DNA of 64,000 bases, from the NCBI RefSeq assembly GCF_001424195.1, contig NZ_LMOO01000007.1, positions 248,313 through 312,312 of the forward strand, read 5' to 3'. A program made the position numbers and the translations under genes. This DNA is from Cellulomonas sp. Leaf334 (GTDB lineage Bacteria > Actinomycetota > Actinomycetes > Actinomycetales > Cellulomonadaceae). This document shows positions 25,282-36,738 of this stretch, piece by piece (position 1 is the stretch's first letter; each line of letters opens with the position of its first letter). The notes under the pieces were generated by a model that saw only the letters and a program-made list of their open reading frames with translations, did no database searches and was not told the DNA's origin.

Positions 25282-26340
25282 TCACGGCACGCGGGCGGTC
25301 CAGGTCGGGTCGGTGAACTTGGTCCGCATCAGCTCGGTCGCACGGGCCAGCTCGGCAGGCCGCAGCTCGCCGTCGACGGTCGGGTAGCGGCCGCGGAAGT
25401 GGGCGGCGAACGCGCCGATGACCTCGTCGCGGGGCAGCTGCGTCTGCGAGCGCACCGGGTCGACGCGCTTGTTCGCGCTCGCCGTCCCCTTGTCCGACAG
25501 CTTCTCGCGCCCGATCCGGAGCACCTCGAGCATCTTGTCCGCGTCGATGTCGTAGGCCATGGTCACGTGGTGCAGCACCGCGCCGCCGACCATCCGCTTC
25601 TGCGCCGAGCCCGCGAGCTTGCCGGCGGCTGACGCGATGTCGTTCAGCCCGCTGGTGAACGCCTGGACGCCGACGTCCGCGAGCGCACCCAGCACCCACT
25701 CGTTGAGGAACGCGTACGAGTCCTCGAAGGTCATCCCGTCCACCAGCGACACGGGCACCACCAGCGAGAACGTGATGCAGTTGCCGGCCTCCATGAACAT
25801 CGCGCCACCGCCGGAGATCCGCCGGACGACCGTGATGCCGTGGCGCTCGGCCGCCTCGAGGTCCACCTCGTTGCGCAGCGACTGGAACGACCCGATGACC
25901 ACGGCAGGCTCGACCCACTCCCAGAACCGCAGGGTCGGACCGCGCCGCCCCGCCGCCAGCTCCTCGGTGAGCACCTGGTCGAGCGCGGTGTGCAGCGCCG
26001 GGGGCAGCGGTCCCGGGTGGATCAGCTCGAACGTGTGGTCCCCCCAGCCGGTCGAGTACCCGAGCGCCCGCCGCACCGCCACGGCGACCGCGTGGGCGTC
26101 GAACCCGACCATCGTGACCGGCTGCTCCTGCCGCACGAGCGCTGCGGTGACGGCCTCGGCGAGCCTGCTCACCGGGGTGTCCCGCGGCAGCCCGTCGAGG
26201 GCGGACGACAGCACCCCGAGGGCCTCGTCGGGTTCGAGGAAGAAGTCGCCGCTGACACTGACCCCGGCCAGCAGCCCGTCGACCACGTCGAGGTCGACCG
26301 CGACGAGCTTGCCACCGGGGACCTTGTACTCACCGTGCAC
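25282..26340 (-). CDS. Lipoate-protein ligase A family protein with N-terminal accessory domain
   Basis: 352 residues. The catalytic BPL/LplA domain (about residues 95-340) has VVRRISGGGAMFMEAGNCITF (the lipoyl-AMP loop) and KLAGSAQKRMVGGAVLHH with the conserved Lys. The first 85 residues (HGEYKVPGGKLVAVDLDVVDGLLAGVSVSGDFFLEPDEAL) match the accessory domain that lies C-terminal in E. coli LplA, so the domain order is permuted, as in separate archaeal LplB/LplA proteins. It attaches lipoate or octanoate to 2-oxoacid dehydrogenase and glycine cleavage proteins. Start: GTG 26338-26340, 7 nt after TACGCT. Confidence 0.85.
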   Translation of the reverse strand: MHGEYKVPGGKLVAVDLDVVDGLLAGVSVSGDFFLEPDEALGVLSSALDGLPRDTPVSRLAEAVTAALVRQEQPVTMVGFDAHAVAVAVRRALGYSTGWGDHTFELIHPGPLPPALHTALDQVLTEELAAGRRGPTLRFWEWVEPAVVIGSFQSLRNEVDLEAAERHGITVVRRISGGGAMFMEAGNCITFSLVVPVSLVDGMTFEDSYAFLNEWVLGALADVGVQAFTSGLNDIASAAGKLAGSAQKRMVGGAVLHHVTMAYDIDADKMLEVLRIGREKLSDKGTASANKRVDPVRSQTQLPRDEVIGAFAAHFRGRYPTVDGELRPAELARATELMRTKFTDPTWTARVP

Positions 26341-26347
26341 GTCGCCC

Positions 26348-26353
26348 AGCGTA
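26348..26353 (-). promoter_or_regulatory. -10 hexamer TACGCT of lipoate ligase gene, leaderless geometry
   Basis: TACGCT on the minus strand ends 7 nt before GTG 26340. It rules out the longer upstream reading. Confidence 0.55.
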
Positions 26354-26363
26354 GGCGGCTCGG

Positions 26364-27203
26364 TCAGCCGAGAGCCCCCACCGCGGACTGCGCACGGTCC
26401 TGGACCATCGCGGACAGGCTCGCCGCGTCGCCCAGGGTGGCCCGCGCCTCGTCGGGCTCGCCCGGGGCGAGCGCCTCGGCGGTCCACGTGACGATGGTGT
26501 TGCCGACGAGCAGGTGACCCCGGTACCCGGGCACCTCGGACCCCTCGGCGAAGTGCACGATCTCCTGCACGATCGACGGGTAGACACCCTGTCCCTCGAT
26601 CGCGGGTTCGGCTGTCCAGGTGGCGCCGTCGATGTCCGGGTTCACCTGGCTGTACTCAGGACACGCGTCGACGGCGGTGACCAGCGCACGGAAGGCCTCA
26701 CGGGCCGCGGCCGGGTCCGGCAGCAGGACGACCTCCTGCTCGAACGACATCGCGTCGTTGCCCCACATCAGCGCGTCGAACCACGTCGGCGCGGTGGCGA
26801 CGACGGTCACCGCGACGGTGCACTCCGGCGGTTCGACCGTGGAGCCCGCGGGCAGACCCCAGGGCAGCTGGCCGGACGTGATCAGCGGCTGCACCTCGGG
26901 CTCGGCAGCCGGGACGTCCTCGACCAGCTCCGCCGGGGTGACGAACAAGGCCTGCGCCGTCGTCCCGTCGAACATCGCCTCCGACCCGGGCGGCGGCACG
27001 GACGGCGACTGCGTGGTCGGTTCGACGGTCGGCTCCGTGACGGTGACGGTGCCCGTCGGCGACGGCTCGGTCTCCACCGGCGCCCACGGCTGTGCGACGA
27101 GCGCGGTCACCAGCGCGATCGCGAGGACGGCGACGAGCAGCCACCACCAGCCGACACGCGACCGCCCAGGTCCAGCGCCGGGCGACGACGTACTGCCGGA
27201 CAC
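26364..27203 (-). CDS. Membrane-anchored exported protein (PknH-sensor-like)
   Basis: 279 residues. A short cytoplasmic N-terminus, one transmembrane helix (WWWLLVAVLAIALVTALVA) and a Thr/Glu/Pro-rich linker precede an exported domain with two Cys, in PPECTVAV and DACPEYSQV, probably a disulphide pair. The layout and the ending (HLLVGNTIVTWTAEALAPG) resemble the PknH-like extracellular sensor domain of actinobacterial lipoproteins; this is a loose assignment. The start is placed at GTG 27203 because GGAGGAG lies just upstream; GTG 27218 is an alternative. Confidence 0.65.
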   Translation of the reverse strand: MSGSTSSPGAGPGRSRVGWWWLLVAVLAIALVTALVAQPWAPVETEPSPTGTVTVTEPTVEPTTQSPSVPPPGSEAMFDGTTAQALFVTPAELVEDVPAAEPEVQPLITSGQLPWGLPAGSTVEPPECTVAVTVVATAPTWFDALMWGNDAMSFEQEVVLLPDPAAAREAFRALVTAVDACPEYSQVNPDIDGATWTAEPAIEGQGVYPSIVQEIVHFAEGSEVPGYRGHLLVGNTIVTWTAEALAPGEPDEARATLGDAASLSAMVQDRAQSAVGALG

Positions 27204-27291
27204 GACCGCTCCTCCCACACGTCGGCGGCCGCGCTGCAGCGGCCGGTGCTCCGAGGCTAAGCCGCGGCGACCGACTGCGCAGGGATGAAGT

Positions 27292-28914
27292 TCAGCGAGG
27301 CGTCACACCGCGGTGGCGCAGCCCCCAGATGGCGGAGTCCGTGAGCGCCTCCCACGACGCCTCGAGCAGGTTGGGGCCGACGCCGACCGTGCTCCAGGAA
27401 CGCTGCCCGTCGGTCATCTCGATGAGCACGCGCGTGACCGCGTCGGTGCCGTGCATCGAGTCCAGGATGCGCACCTTGAAGTCGATGAGCTCGAACGTCT
27501 CCAGCTCGGGGTAGACGAGGACCAGCGCCTGGCGCAGGGCGTGGTCGAGCGCGTTGACCGGCCCGTTGCCCTCCCCCGTGCTGACCACGCGCTCGCCGCC
27601 CGCGTGCAGCTTGACCGTCGCCTCGGCCGTCGCGGGCGTGCCACGCCCACCGCTGCGCTCGACGATGGTCCGCCAGGACTCGACCCGGAAGTACTGCGGC
27701 CGCTGCCCGTCGATCTCCTCGAGCAGGAGGAGCTCGAACGACGCGTCCGCCGCCTCGTAGGTGTACCCGTTGGCCTCGGCGTCCTTGACCCGGTCCGTGA
27801 CCCGGCCGAGCAGCTCGGGGCGGCCCGCGAGGTCGAACCCGAGCTCGCGGCCCTTGAGCTCGATCGACGCGCGTCCGGCCATGTCGGAGATCAGCATCCG
27901 CATGTCGTTGCCGACGTCCGCGGGGTCGATGTGCTGGTAGAGGTCGGGGTCCACCTTGATGGCGGACGCGTGGATGCCCGCCTTGTGCGCGAACGCGCTG
28001 GCACCGACGTACGGCGAGCGGGCGAACGGGGAGATGTTCGTGATCTCGCTGATGGCGTGGGCGATCCGGGTCAGCTCCGGCAGGCCACCGGGCAGGTCGT
28101 CGGTCACCTTGAGCACCGGCAGCCCGTACTTGAGCTGCAGATTGGCGACGACGGCCAGCAGGTCGGCGTTCCCGGTGCGCTCGCCGTACCCGTTGACGGT
28201 GCCCTGGACGTGCGTGCACCCGGCCTCGACCGCGGCGAGCGTGTTGGCGACGGCGCAGCCGGAGTCGTTGTGCGCGTGCATGCCGAGCACCGCGTCGGGC
28301 CCGACCGCCCCCCGGATCTCGTGCACGATCTCCGCGACCCAGGTGGGGACCATGCCTCCGTTGGTGTCGCAGAGCGCGACGACCTCGGCACCCGCCTCGA
28401 AACCGGCGAGCACCGCGGCGCGTGTGTACGCGGGGTCGAACCGGTAGCCGTCGAAGAAGTGCTCGGCGTCGACCACCACCCGGCGCCCCTCGCGCACGAG
28501 GAACGCCACGGTGTCCGCGATCATCGCGATGTTCTCGTCGCCGGTGGTCCGCAGGGCGCGCTCCGCGTGCCGCAGGTCGTGCTTGGCGACGATCGCGACG
28601 ACGGGCGCCTCGGAGTCGACGAGCGCGCGGACCTGCGGGTCGTCGACCGCACGCGTCCCCGCCTTGCGGGTGCTGCCGAACGCGGCCAGCTCGGCGTTGC
28701 GGAAGTCCAGCTCCTTGGCGGCCCGCTTGAAGAACTCGGTGTCCTTGGGCACGGCGCCCGGCCAGCCGCCCTCGATGAAGCCGACCCCCAGCTCGTCGAG
28801 CAGCGGCGCGATGGCCAGCTTGTCGGCGACGGAGAGGTTCATCCCCTCCTGCTGGGCGCCGTCGCGCAGGGTCGTGTCGTAGACCTGGAACGGGGTGCTG
28901 ACGGGGACGGACAC
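27292..28914 (-). CDS. cimA: Citramalate synthase
   Basis: 540-residue enzyme that condenses pyruvate with acetyl-CoA to (R)-citramalate, giving a threonine-independent route to 2-oxobutyrate and isoleucine. The DRE-TIM barrel shows YDTTLRDGAQQEG at the N-terminus, HAHNDSG (metal-binding His pair) and NGYGERTGNADL. The C-terminal LeuA-type regulatory domain (from about residue 400) suits isoleucine feedback. Its leader holds a nine-residue leader ORF and an intrinsic terminator, so attenuation is likely. Start GTG 28912-28914 with GAAGAGAG upstream. Confidence 0.93.
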   Translation of the reverse strand: MSVPVSTPFQVYDTTLRDGAQQEGMNLSVADKLAIAPLLDELGVGFIEGGWPGAVPKDTEFFKRAAKELDFRNAELAAFGSTRKAGTRAVDDPQVRALVDSEAPVVAIVAKHDLRHAERALRTTGDENIAMIADTVAFLVREGRRVVVDAEHFFDGYRFDPAYTRAAVLAGFEAGAEVVALCDTNGGMVPTWVAEIVHEIRGAVGPDAVLGMHAHNDSGCAVANTLAAVEAGCTHVQGTVNGYGERTGNADLLAVVANLQLKYGLPVLKVTDDLPGGLPELTRIAHAISEITNISPFARSPYVGASAFAHKAGIHASAIKVDPDLYQHIDPADVGNDMRMLISDMAGRASIELKGRELGFDLAGRPELLGRVTDRVKDAEANGYTYEAADASFELLLLEEIDGQRPQYFRVESWRTIVERSGGRGTPATAEATVKLHAGGERVVSTGEGNGPVNALDHALRQALVLVYPELETFELIDFKVRILDSMHGTDAVTRVLIEMTDGQRSWSTVGVGPNLLEASWEALTDSAIWGLRHRGVTPR

Positions 28915-29035
28915 GATGGGCTCTCTTCGGTGCTGGGGCGACTTTTCTCGAACTGCGTCGTACTACCTCAGTCTTTTCCGGCGGGGGTGTGCCGGTGCAG
29001 TCGACGCTAGCCGGGGCGGGGTGATGCTCCGACCA

Positions 29036-29066
29036 ACAAAAAGACCCCCCGGGGTACGGGAGGTCT
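29036..29066 (-). terminator. Intrinsic terminator in the cimA leader (attenuator)
   Basis: Stem AGACCTCCC/GGGGGGTCT (29058-29066 with 29042-29050, one G-U pair) followed by a run of Us. It lies between the leader peptide and cimA, 122 nt before the GTG, so it can only work as an attenuator. Confidence 0.75.
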
Positions 29067-29092
29067 GCGCGTCAGCTTGGTGGGCCGACGCG

Positions 29093-29122
29093 CTACTCGA
29101 TAATGAGGGAGGAGCGGGTCAC
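29093..29122 (-). CDS. Candidate leader peptide of cimA (MTRSSLIIE)
   Basis: Nine-codon ORF, GTG 29120-29122 to TAG 29093-29095, with adjacent Leu-Ile-Ile codons (CTC ATT ATC; ATT is rare in this genome). It ends 27 nt before the attenuator stem. A CACCAT -10-like hexamer at 29129-29134 ends 6 nt before its GTG. Leu/Ile codons fit control of an isoleucine-pathway gene by ribosome stalling. Confidence 0.6.
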   Translation of the reverse strand: MTRSSLIIE

Positions 29123-29218
29123 CCGTGCATGGTGGCACACGTCACGTTCCGCGGTCACGCGTTCCACTCCTTGGACAGACCGGTCGCGCGCGTCCGCGCG
29201 CTCCGATGTCCGGTTCGC

Positions 29219-29224
29219 TAGCGT
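29219..29224 (+). promoter_or_regulatory. -10 hexamer TAGCGT upstream of DUF6069-like gene
   Basis: TAGCGT ends 6 nt before an in-frame GTG at 29231. A Shine-Dalgarno sequence AGGAGG (29268-29273) serves a second start, ATG 29279. Confidence 0.5.
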
Positions 29225-29278
29225 TGCCCCGTGTCGTCACCGGCGGCGCGCAGGTCGGCCGACCTCCAGGAGGCAGCG

Positions 29279-29884
29279 ATGTCCACCCCCACTCCCCCGC
29301 CGGAGCGCCAGTCCGCCTACCCGCACCAGACCCCGCCGACGCCGCCACCGCCACCCGCGCCGGTCGCCGACCCGACGATGGTCTACCCCGCCGCCGTGCA
29401 GCCTGCGCAGCCCGTGCAACCTGTCGTGCCCGTGCAGCCCGTGGCGGCCGTCCCCTCCGGGCCGTCGGTCGACGCGGGGCGGTACTGGGCCGGCGTCGTG
29501 GCCACCGCGCTCGTCACTGCCCTGATCGGTCTGGTCGGGGTGCTGATCGTCGACCAGATCCTCGACATCGAGCTCGTGGTCAAGGACATCTTCGGGACGG
29601 AGTCCACCGGTGCCGCGTTCGTCGTCGGCGGTGTGCTCTCCTCGGTCCTCGCCGGCGGCCTGCTGCACGTGCTGGTCCTGTCCACGCCCAAGCCGCGCGC
29701 GTTCTTCGGCTGGATCATGTTCCTGGCCACCCTGACCGCCGCGCTGCTGCCGCTGACGTGGACCGACGTGCTGGAGTCCTCGATCGCCTCCGGCCTGGTC
29801 AACGCCGTCATCGGGATCGCGATCTGGACGCTGCTCCTGGGCGTCCTGAGCCGCACCCTGCGTCCCGGGACCCTCGTCGACTGA
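29279..29884 (+). CDS. DUF6069-like membrane protein
   Basis: 201 residues from ATG 29279. The N-terminal 65 residues are Pro/Gln/Val-rich (TPPTPPPPPAPV, VQPAQPVQPVVPVQPV) and probably unstructured in the cytoplasm. Four hydrophobic helices follow, with VDQILDIELVVKDIFG between the first two. Function is unknown. ATG 29279 has AGGAGG 5 nt upstream, whereas GTG 29231 (adding 16 residues) has leaderless geometry; either or both may be used. Convergent with ilvE. Confidence 0.7.
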   Translation: MSTPTPPPERQSAYPHQTPPTPPPPPAPVADPTMVYPAAVQPAQPVQPVVPVQPVAAVPSGPSVDAGRYWAGVVATALVTALIGLVGVLIVDQILDIELVVKDIFGTESTGAAFVVGGVLSSVLAGGLLHVLVLSTPKPRAFFGWIMFLATLTAALLPLTWTDVLESSIASGLVNAVIGIAIWTLLLGVLSRTLRPGTLVD

Positions 29885-29902
29885 TCGCGCCGCGAGGGCG
29901 CG

Positions 29903-31012
29903 TCAGACGAGCCTGTGGAGCCAGCCGTGCCGGTCGGTCGCGCGACCGTACTGGATGTCCGTGAGCTCCGCGCGGATGCGCGTCGTCACCGGTCCGGCGT
30001 CACCGTCGCCGACGGTCAGGTCGAAGTCGTCGCTGGCCAGCCGGCCGATGGGCGTCATGACGGCGGCCGTCCCGCACGCGAACACCTCGCGCACCGACCC
30101 GTCGGCGAGGCCCTCACGCAGCTCCGTGAGCGGGATCTGGCGCTCGGAGACCTCGTGGCCCGCATCCGTCAGGAGCCGCAGGATGGACGACCTCGTCACG
30201 CCCTCGAGGATCGAGCCCGACACCGGCGGCGTGGCCACGCTGCCGTCGGCGTGCACGACGAACACGTTCATCCCGCCCAGCTCCTCGAGCTGGGTGTTGG
30301 TCGACGCGTCGAGGAAGCACACCTGCTCGAAGCCCTTGGCGTACGCCAGCTGCTGCGGCAGGAGGCTCGCGGCGTAGTTGCCTCCGCACTTGGCGGCACC
30401 CGTGCCACCGGCACCCGCACGGTGGTACTCCTGATCCACCCAGATCGACACCGGCCGCACGCCCCCGGCGAAGTAGGGCCCGACCGGTGACGCGATGACG
30501 AGGAACTCCGCCTCCAGCGACGGTCGCACGCCGAGGAACGTCTCGGAGGCGAACATGAACGGGCGCAGGTACAGGCTCGTCTCCTCGCCCGACGGCACCC
30601 AGGCCAGGTCGGTCGCGACGAGCGCCTCGATCGCTCCGAGGAAGTCCTCCTCGGGCAGCTCGGGCAGCGCCAGCCGTCGGGCGGACCGCGTGAACCTGGC
30701 CGCGTTGTCGCGCGGCCGGAACGTCCACACCGAGCCGTCGGCGTGGCGGTACGCCTTCATGCCCTCGAAGATCTCCTGGCCGTAGTGCAGGACGGCCGTC
30801 GCCGGGTCCATCAGCAGCGGCCCGTACTTCTCCACGCGGCGGCCCGTCCAGCCGTCCTCGTTCGAGTACGTGATGCGGGCCATGTGCTCCGTGAACACGG
30901 TGCCGAACTTCGGCGACGCGAGCGCTGCCTCGCGCTGCTCGTCGGGGACGGGGGTGTCGGTCCGGGTGATCTCGAAGAGGTCAGCCGACGTGGGGTGGGT
31001 CGTGGTGCTCAT
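29903..31012 (-). CDS. ilvE: Branched-chain amino acid aminotransferase
   Basis: 369-residue class IV PLP aminotransferase performing the last step of leucine, isoleucine and valine synthesis. Motifs include MDPATAVLHYGQEIFEGMKAY, YLRPFMFA, and the PLP-Lys region GAAKCGGNYAASLLPQ, with GTAAVMTPIG near the C-terminus. A TACCGT box about 30 nt upstream of the ATG and GAAAGG before the start indicate a conventional leadered mRNA. Confidence 0.95.
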   Translation of the reverse strand: MSTTTHPTSADLFEITRTDTPVPDEQREAALASPKFGTVFTEHMARITYSNEDGWTGRRVEKYGPLLMDPATAVLHYGQEIFEGMKAYRHADGSVWTFRPRDNAARFTRSARRLALPELPEEDFLGAIEALVATDLAWVPSGEETSLYLRPFMFASETFLGVRPSLEAEFLVIASPVGPYFAGGVRPVSIWVDQEYHRAGAGGTGAAKCGGNYAASLLPQQLAYAKGFEQVCFLDASTNTQLEELGGMNVFVVHADGSVATPPVSGSILEGVTRSSILRLLTDAGHEVSERQIPLTELREGLADGSVREVFACGTAAVMTPIGRLASDDFDLTVGDGDAGPVTTRIRAELTDIQYGRATDRHGWLHRLV

Positions 31013-31078
31013 GTGCGGGGCCTTTCACCAGAGTCAGGTTTGACGGTACCGGTGAGGACGGCCGGGTGGAATCCGGGA

Positions 31079-31096
31079 CGGGGCCCAGTGGCCCCG
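31079..31096. terminator. Hairpin between leuB and ilvE
   Basis: Perfect CGGGGCC/GGCCCCG 7-bp stem with a four-base loop, 12 bp from the leuB stop. There is no U-run, so it is a weak terminator or a processing element. Confidence 0.4.
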
Positions 31097-31107
31097 GGGA
31101 TGCAGGA

Positions 31108-32172
31108 TCAGCCGGCGATGCGCGCGGCGAGGTCCTTGCCCACCTCGGCCGTCGACCGTACTCGCTCGGCTCCCTTGCGGTCCGCGATGTCCTCGGCGAC
31201 GGCCTTCTCGACCCGGGCGGCCTCGGCCGTCAGGCCCAGGTGCTCCAGCAGCAGCGCGACGGACAGCACCGTGGCGGTCGGGTCGGCCTTGCCCTGGCCC
31301 GCGATGTCCGGGGCCGAGCCGTGCACGGGCTCGAACATGCTGGGCGCCGTGCGGTCCGGGTTGATGTTGGCCGACGCCGCGAGCCCGATGCCGCCGGTGA
31401 TCGCCGCGGCGAGGTCCGTGAGGATGTCGCCGAACAGGTTGTCCGTGACGATGACGTCGAACCGCGCCGGGTTGGTGACGAGGAAGATGGTCGCCGCGTC
31501 CACGTGCAGGTAGTCGACCGTCACGTCGGGGAACTCGGCGTTCACGGCCTCGACCGTGCGGCGCCACAGGTGGCCGGCGTGCACGAGGACGTTGTGCTTG
31601 TGCACGAGCGTGAGCTTCTTGCGCGGACGGGCAGCGGCGCGCGCGAAGGCGTCCCGGACCACGCGCTCGACGCCGAACGCGGTGTTCACGCTGACCTCGT
31701 TGGCCACCTCGTGCGGGGTGCCCACGCGGATGGCGCCGCCGTTGCCGACGTACGGGCCCTCGGTGCCCTCGCGGACCACGACGAAGTCGATCTCCCCGGG
31801 GTTGCCCAGCGGGGACACCACGCCGGGGTACAGGCGGCTGGGGCGCAGGTTGACGTAGTGGTCCAGGGCGAAGCGCAGCTTGAGCAGCAGCCCGCGCTCC
31901 AGGACGCCGGACGGGACGCTCGGGTCCCCGATGGCGCCCAGCAGGATCGCGTCGTGCGCGCGGATCGCGTCGAGGTCGGTGTCCGTGAGGGTCTCGCCGG
32001 TCGCGTGGAAGCGCCGGGCGCCCAGGTCGAAGTCCGTCGTCGAGACGGTGACCCCGCTGCCGTGCAGCGCCGTGTCGAGGGCCAGCAGGCCCTGCTCGAC
32101 GACCTCCGTGCCGATGCCGTCACCTGCGACGACGGCGAGGCGGATGTCCCGGGCAGCGGTGGTGTCGACCAT
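31108..32172 (-). CDS. leuB: 3-isopropylmalate dehydrogenase
   Basis: 354-residue NAD-dependent oxidative decarboxylase of leucine synthesis. It opens with [19 protein letters not shown]. Conserved blocks include [34 protein letters not shown] (Lys and His), [20 protein letters not shown] (metal-binding Asps) and [19 protein letters not shown]. The ATG at 32172 lies 6 nt after TAGGCT, so leaderless translation is likely. A hairpin separates it from ilvE. Confidence 0.95.
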   Translation of the reverse strand: MVDTTAARDIRLAVVAGDGIGTEVVEQGLLALDTALHGSGVTVSTTDFDLGARRFHATGETLTDTDLDAIRAHDAILLGAIGDPSVPSGVLERGLLLKLRFALDHYVNLRPSRLYPGVVSPLGNPGEIDFVVVREGTEGPYVGNGGAIRVGTPHEVANEVSVNTAFGVERVVRDAFARAAARPRKKLTLVHKHNVLVHAGHLWRRTVEAVNAEFPDVTVDYLHVDAATIFLVTNPARFDVIVTDNLFGDILTDLAAAITGGIGLAASANINPDRTAPSMFEPVHGSAPDIAGQGKADPTATVLSVALLLEHLGLTAEAARVEKAVAEDIADRKGAERVRSTAEVGKDLAARIAG

Positions 32173-32178
32173 GGACCG

Positions 32179-32184
32179 AGCCTA
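32179..32184 (-). promoter_or_regulatory. -10 hexamer TAGGCT of leuB, leaderless geometry
   Basis: TAGGCT on the minus strand ends 6 nt before the leuB ATG. Confidence 0.6.
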
Positions 32185-32235
32185 GACCCCGTCCCACCGC
32201 TCGGGACGGGTGTCTCATCCTGCGGAATCCTGTGC

Positions 32236-32790
32236 TCAGTCCACCGCGGGCGTCGGGCCGGTCGTCGGGTAGATCAGCTCGAACCGCTCCAGCATCACGT
32301 CGAGAGACGGGGAGAACGCCTCCCCCAGCACCAGACGCCACGACTCCTCGTGCTGCGCGCGCCACGACCCCAGCGAGCCGTCACCCTCGGCCTCCGCCGC
32401 CGCGTGCTCCGCCGGCACCTGGTCGAACGGGACCACCTCGACCTCGGTGGTGCGCAGCAGCGCTCGCGGGTCACCGGCGCCGTCCACGACGATCGACAGG
32501 TCCCCCACGCGCGGGACCTCGAGCCCGACCTGCGTCAGCTCGGCGACCGCGAGGGCGGTCGCCGTCTTGCGCCCGTCGAGCACCCGGGCCAGCAGGTCGT
32601 CCGCCTCGGCGTCGTCGCCGTACGACCACGACGGTGGCGGTACGACGTCGTCGGCGGTCCCGCCCAGCACCTGGTCCATCTTGCCCATCCCGACGTGCCC
32701 GCGCGCCGCCTGCCAGAACGCCGCGATGCGGAGGTCCTCGACCGCTCCCTCGGCTGCGTGCTCGGCCGGCTCTACCTGCTCGTCGGTCAT
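32236..32790 (-). CDS. ASCH-domain protein
   Basis: 184 residues. The ASCH fold region is visible in LLARVLDGRKTATALAVAE (the conserved GxKxxT-type motif), VPRVGDLSIVVDGAGDPRALLRTTEVEVVPFDQV and ESWRLVLGEAF. ASCH domains bind or edit nucleic acids; the role of this one is unknown. ATG 32790 with GGAGGGA upstream. It lies alone between ilvC and leuB. Confidence 0.82.
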   Translation of the reverse strand: MTDEQVEPAEHAAEGAVEDLRIAAFWQAARGHVGMGKMDQVLGGTADDVVPPPSWSYGDDAEADDLLARVLDGRKTATALAVAELTQVGLEVPRVGDLSIVVDGAGDPRALLRTTEVEVVPFDQVPAEHAAAEAEGDGSLGSWRAQHEESWRLVLGEAFSPSLDVMLERFELIYPTTGPTPAVD

Positions 32791-33008
32791 CGTCGTCCCT
32801 CCGTCGTGGTTGCCCCATCCTTGCGTACCCGCTGGCCACCGGCACATCGCCCGCGACCGGACTAGCGCCCCCGGCCCGACCGCTCCTGCCCACGCACAGT
32901 TCCCGACGCCCACCGCGCCCGATACCGCCGACCGCGGTAGCTGCAGCATGTGCGCTCGAACGGTTCGGGCGCGCTCGGCGCTGCGGGGTGGGGCGCGGGC
33001 GGGGACGA

Positions 33009-33040
33009 CGAACGGCACCCCGGAGCCGGGGTGCCGTTCG
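33009..33040 (-). terminator. Terminator hairpin after ilvC
   Basis: Perfect 15-bp inverted repeat (33009-33023 with 33026-33040, CGAACGGCACCCCGG), 14 bp past the ilvC stop. There is no U-run, as is usual in actinobacteria. Confidence 0.7.
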
Positions 33041-33053
33041 GTGGAGCGGAGGG

Positions 33054-36499
<3,446 letters not shown>

Positions 36500-36549
36500 C
36501 GATGTCTCCCTGGGTCGTGCAACGTGTCCTGCATGGGTGCCTGAGCATG

Positions 36550-36587
36550 AAAAAACCCCTCGAGCCACGTACGGGCTGGTCGAGGGG
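36550..36587 (-). terminator. Attenuator terminator of the ilvBNC leader
   Basis: CCCCTCGA (36580-36587 on the minus strand) pairs with TCGAGGGG (36556-36563), followed by six or more U residues. It lies between the leader peptide stop and ilvB: a textbook intrinsic terminator inside a leader. Confidence 0.88.
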
Positions 36588-36620
36588 CGAGCGCGCTGAC
36601 GGGGCCTGTGCGGGAGGCCT

Positions 36621-36665
36621 CTAGCCGGCGCGCTCAGGAAGTACTACGAGAAGGGTCGTCTGCAC
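36621..36665 (-). CDS. ilvB leader peptide ([14 protein letters not shown])
   Basis: 14-codon ORF from GTG 36663-36665 to TAG 36621-36623, with five consecutive branched-chain codons Leu-Leu-Val-Val-Leu (CTT CTC GTA GTA CTT, mostly codons rare in this genome). Ribosome stalling there when leucine or valine is scarce would prevent formation of the downstream terminator. TAGTGT ends 7 nt before the GTG, so the leader mRNA is probably leaderless. Actinobacterial ilvB leader peptides are known. Confidence 0.85.
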   Translation of the reverse strand: MQTTLLVVLPERAG

Positions 36666-36672
36666 CCGTTGG

Positions 36673-36678
36673 ACACTA
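36673..36678 (-). promoter_or_regulatory. -10 hexamer TAGTGT of the ilvBNC operon
   Basis: TAGTGT on the minus strand ends 7 nt before the leader-peptide GTG, so the operon mRNA would start at the leader peptide. Confidence 0.65.
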
Positions 36679-36738
36679 CGCCCACGTTTCCGATGTGTCA
36701 CGCCACCGGCCGCGCGTCTCACATCGTGGTTCACGGGA

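Noticed and set aside
29381..29456. Pro/Gln/Val-rich tandem codons (VQPAQPVQPVVPVQPV) as a DNA repeat or tandem array.
   Set aside because: They are low-complexity coding sequence in the cytoplasmic tail of a membrane protein, not a separate repeat element.
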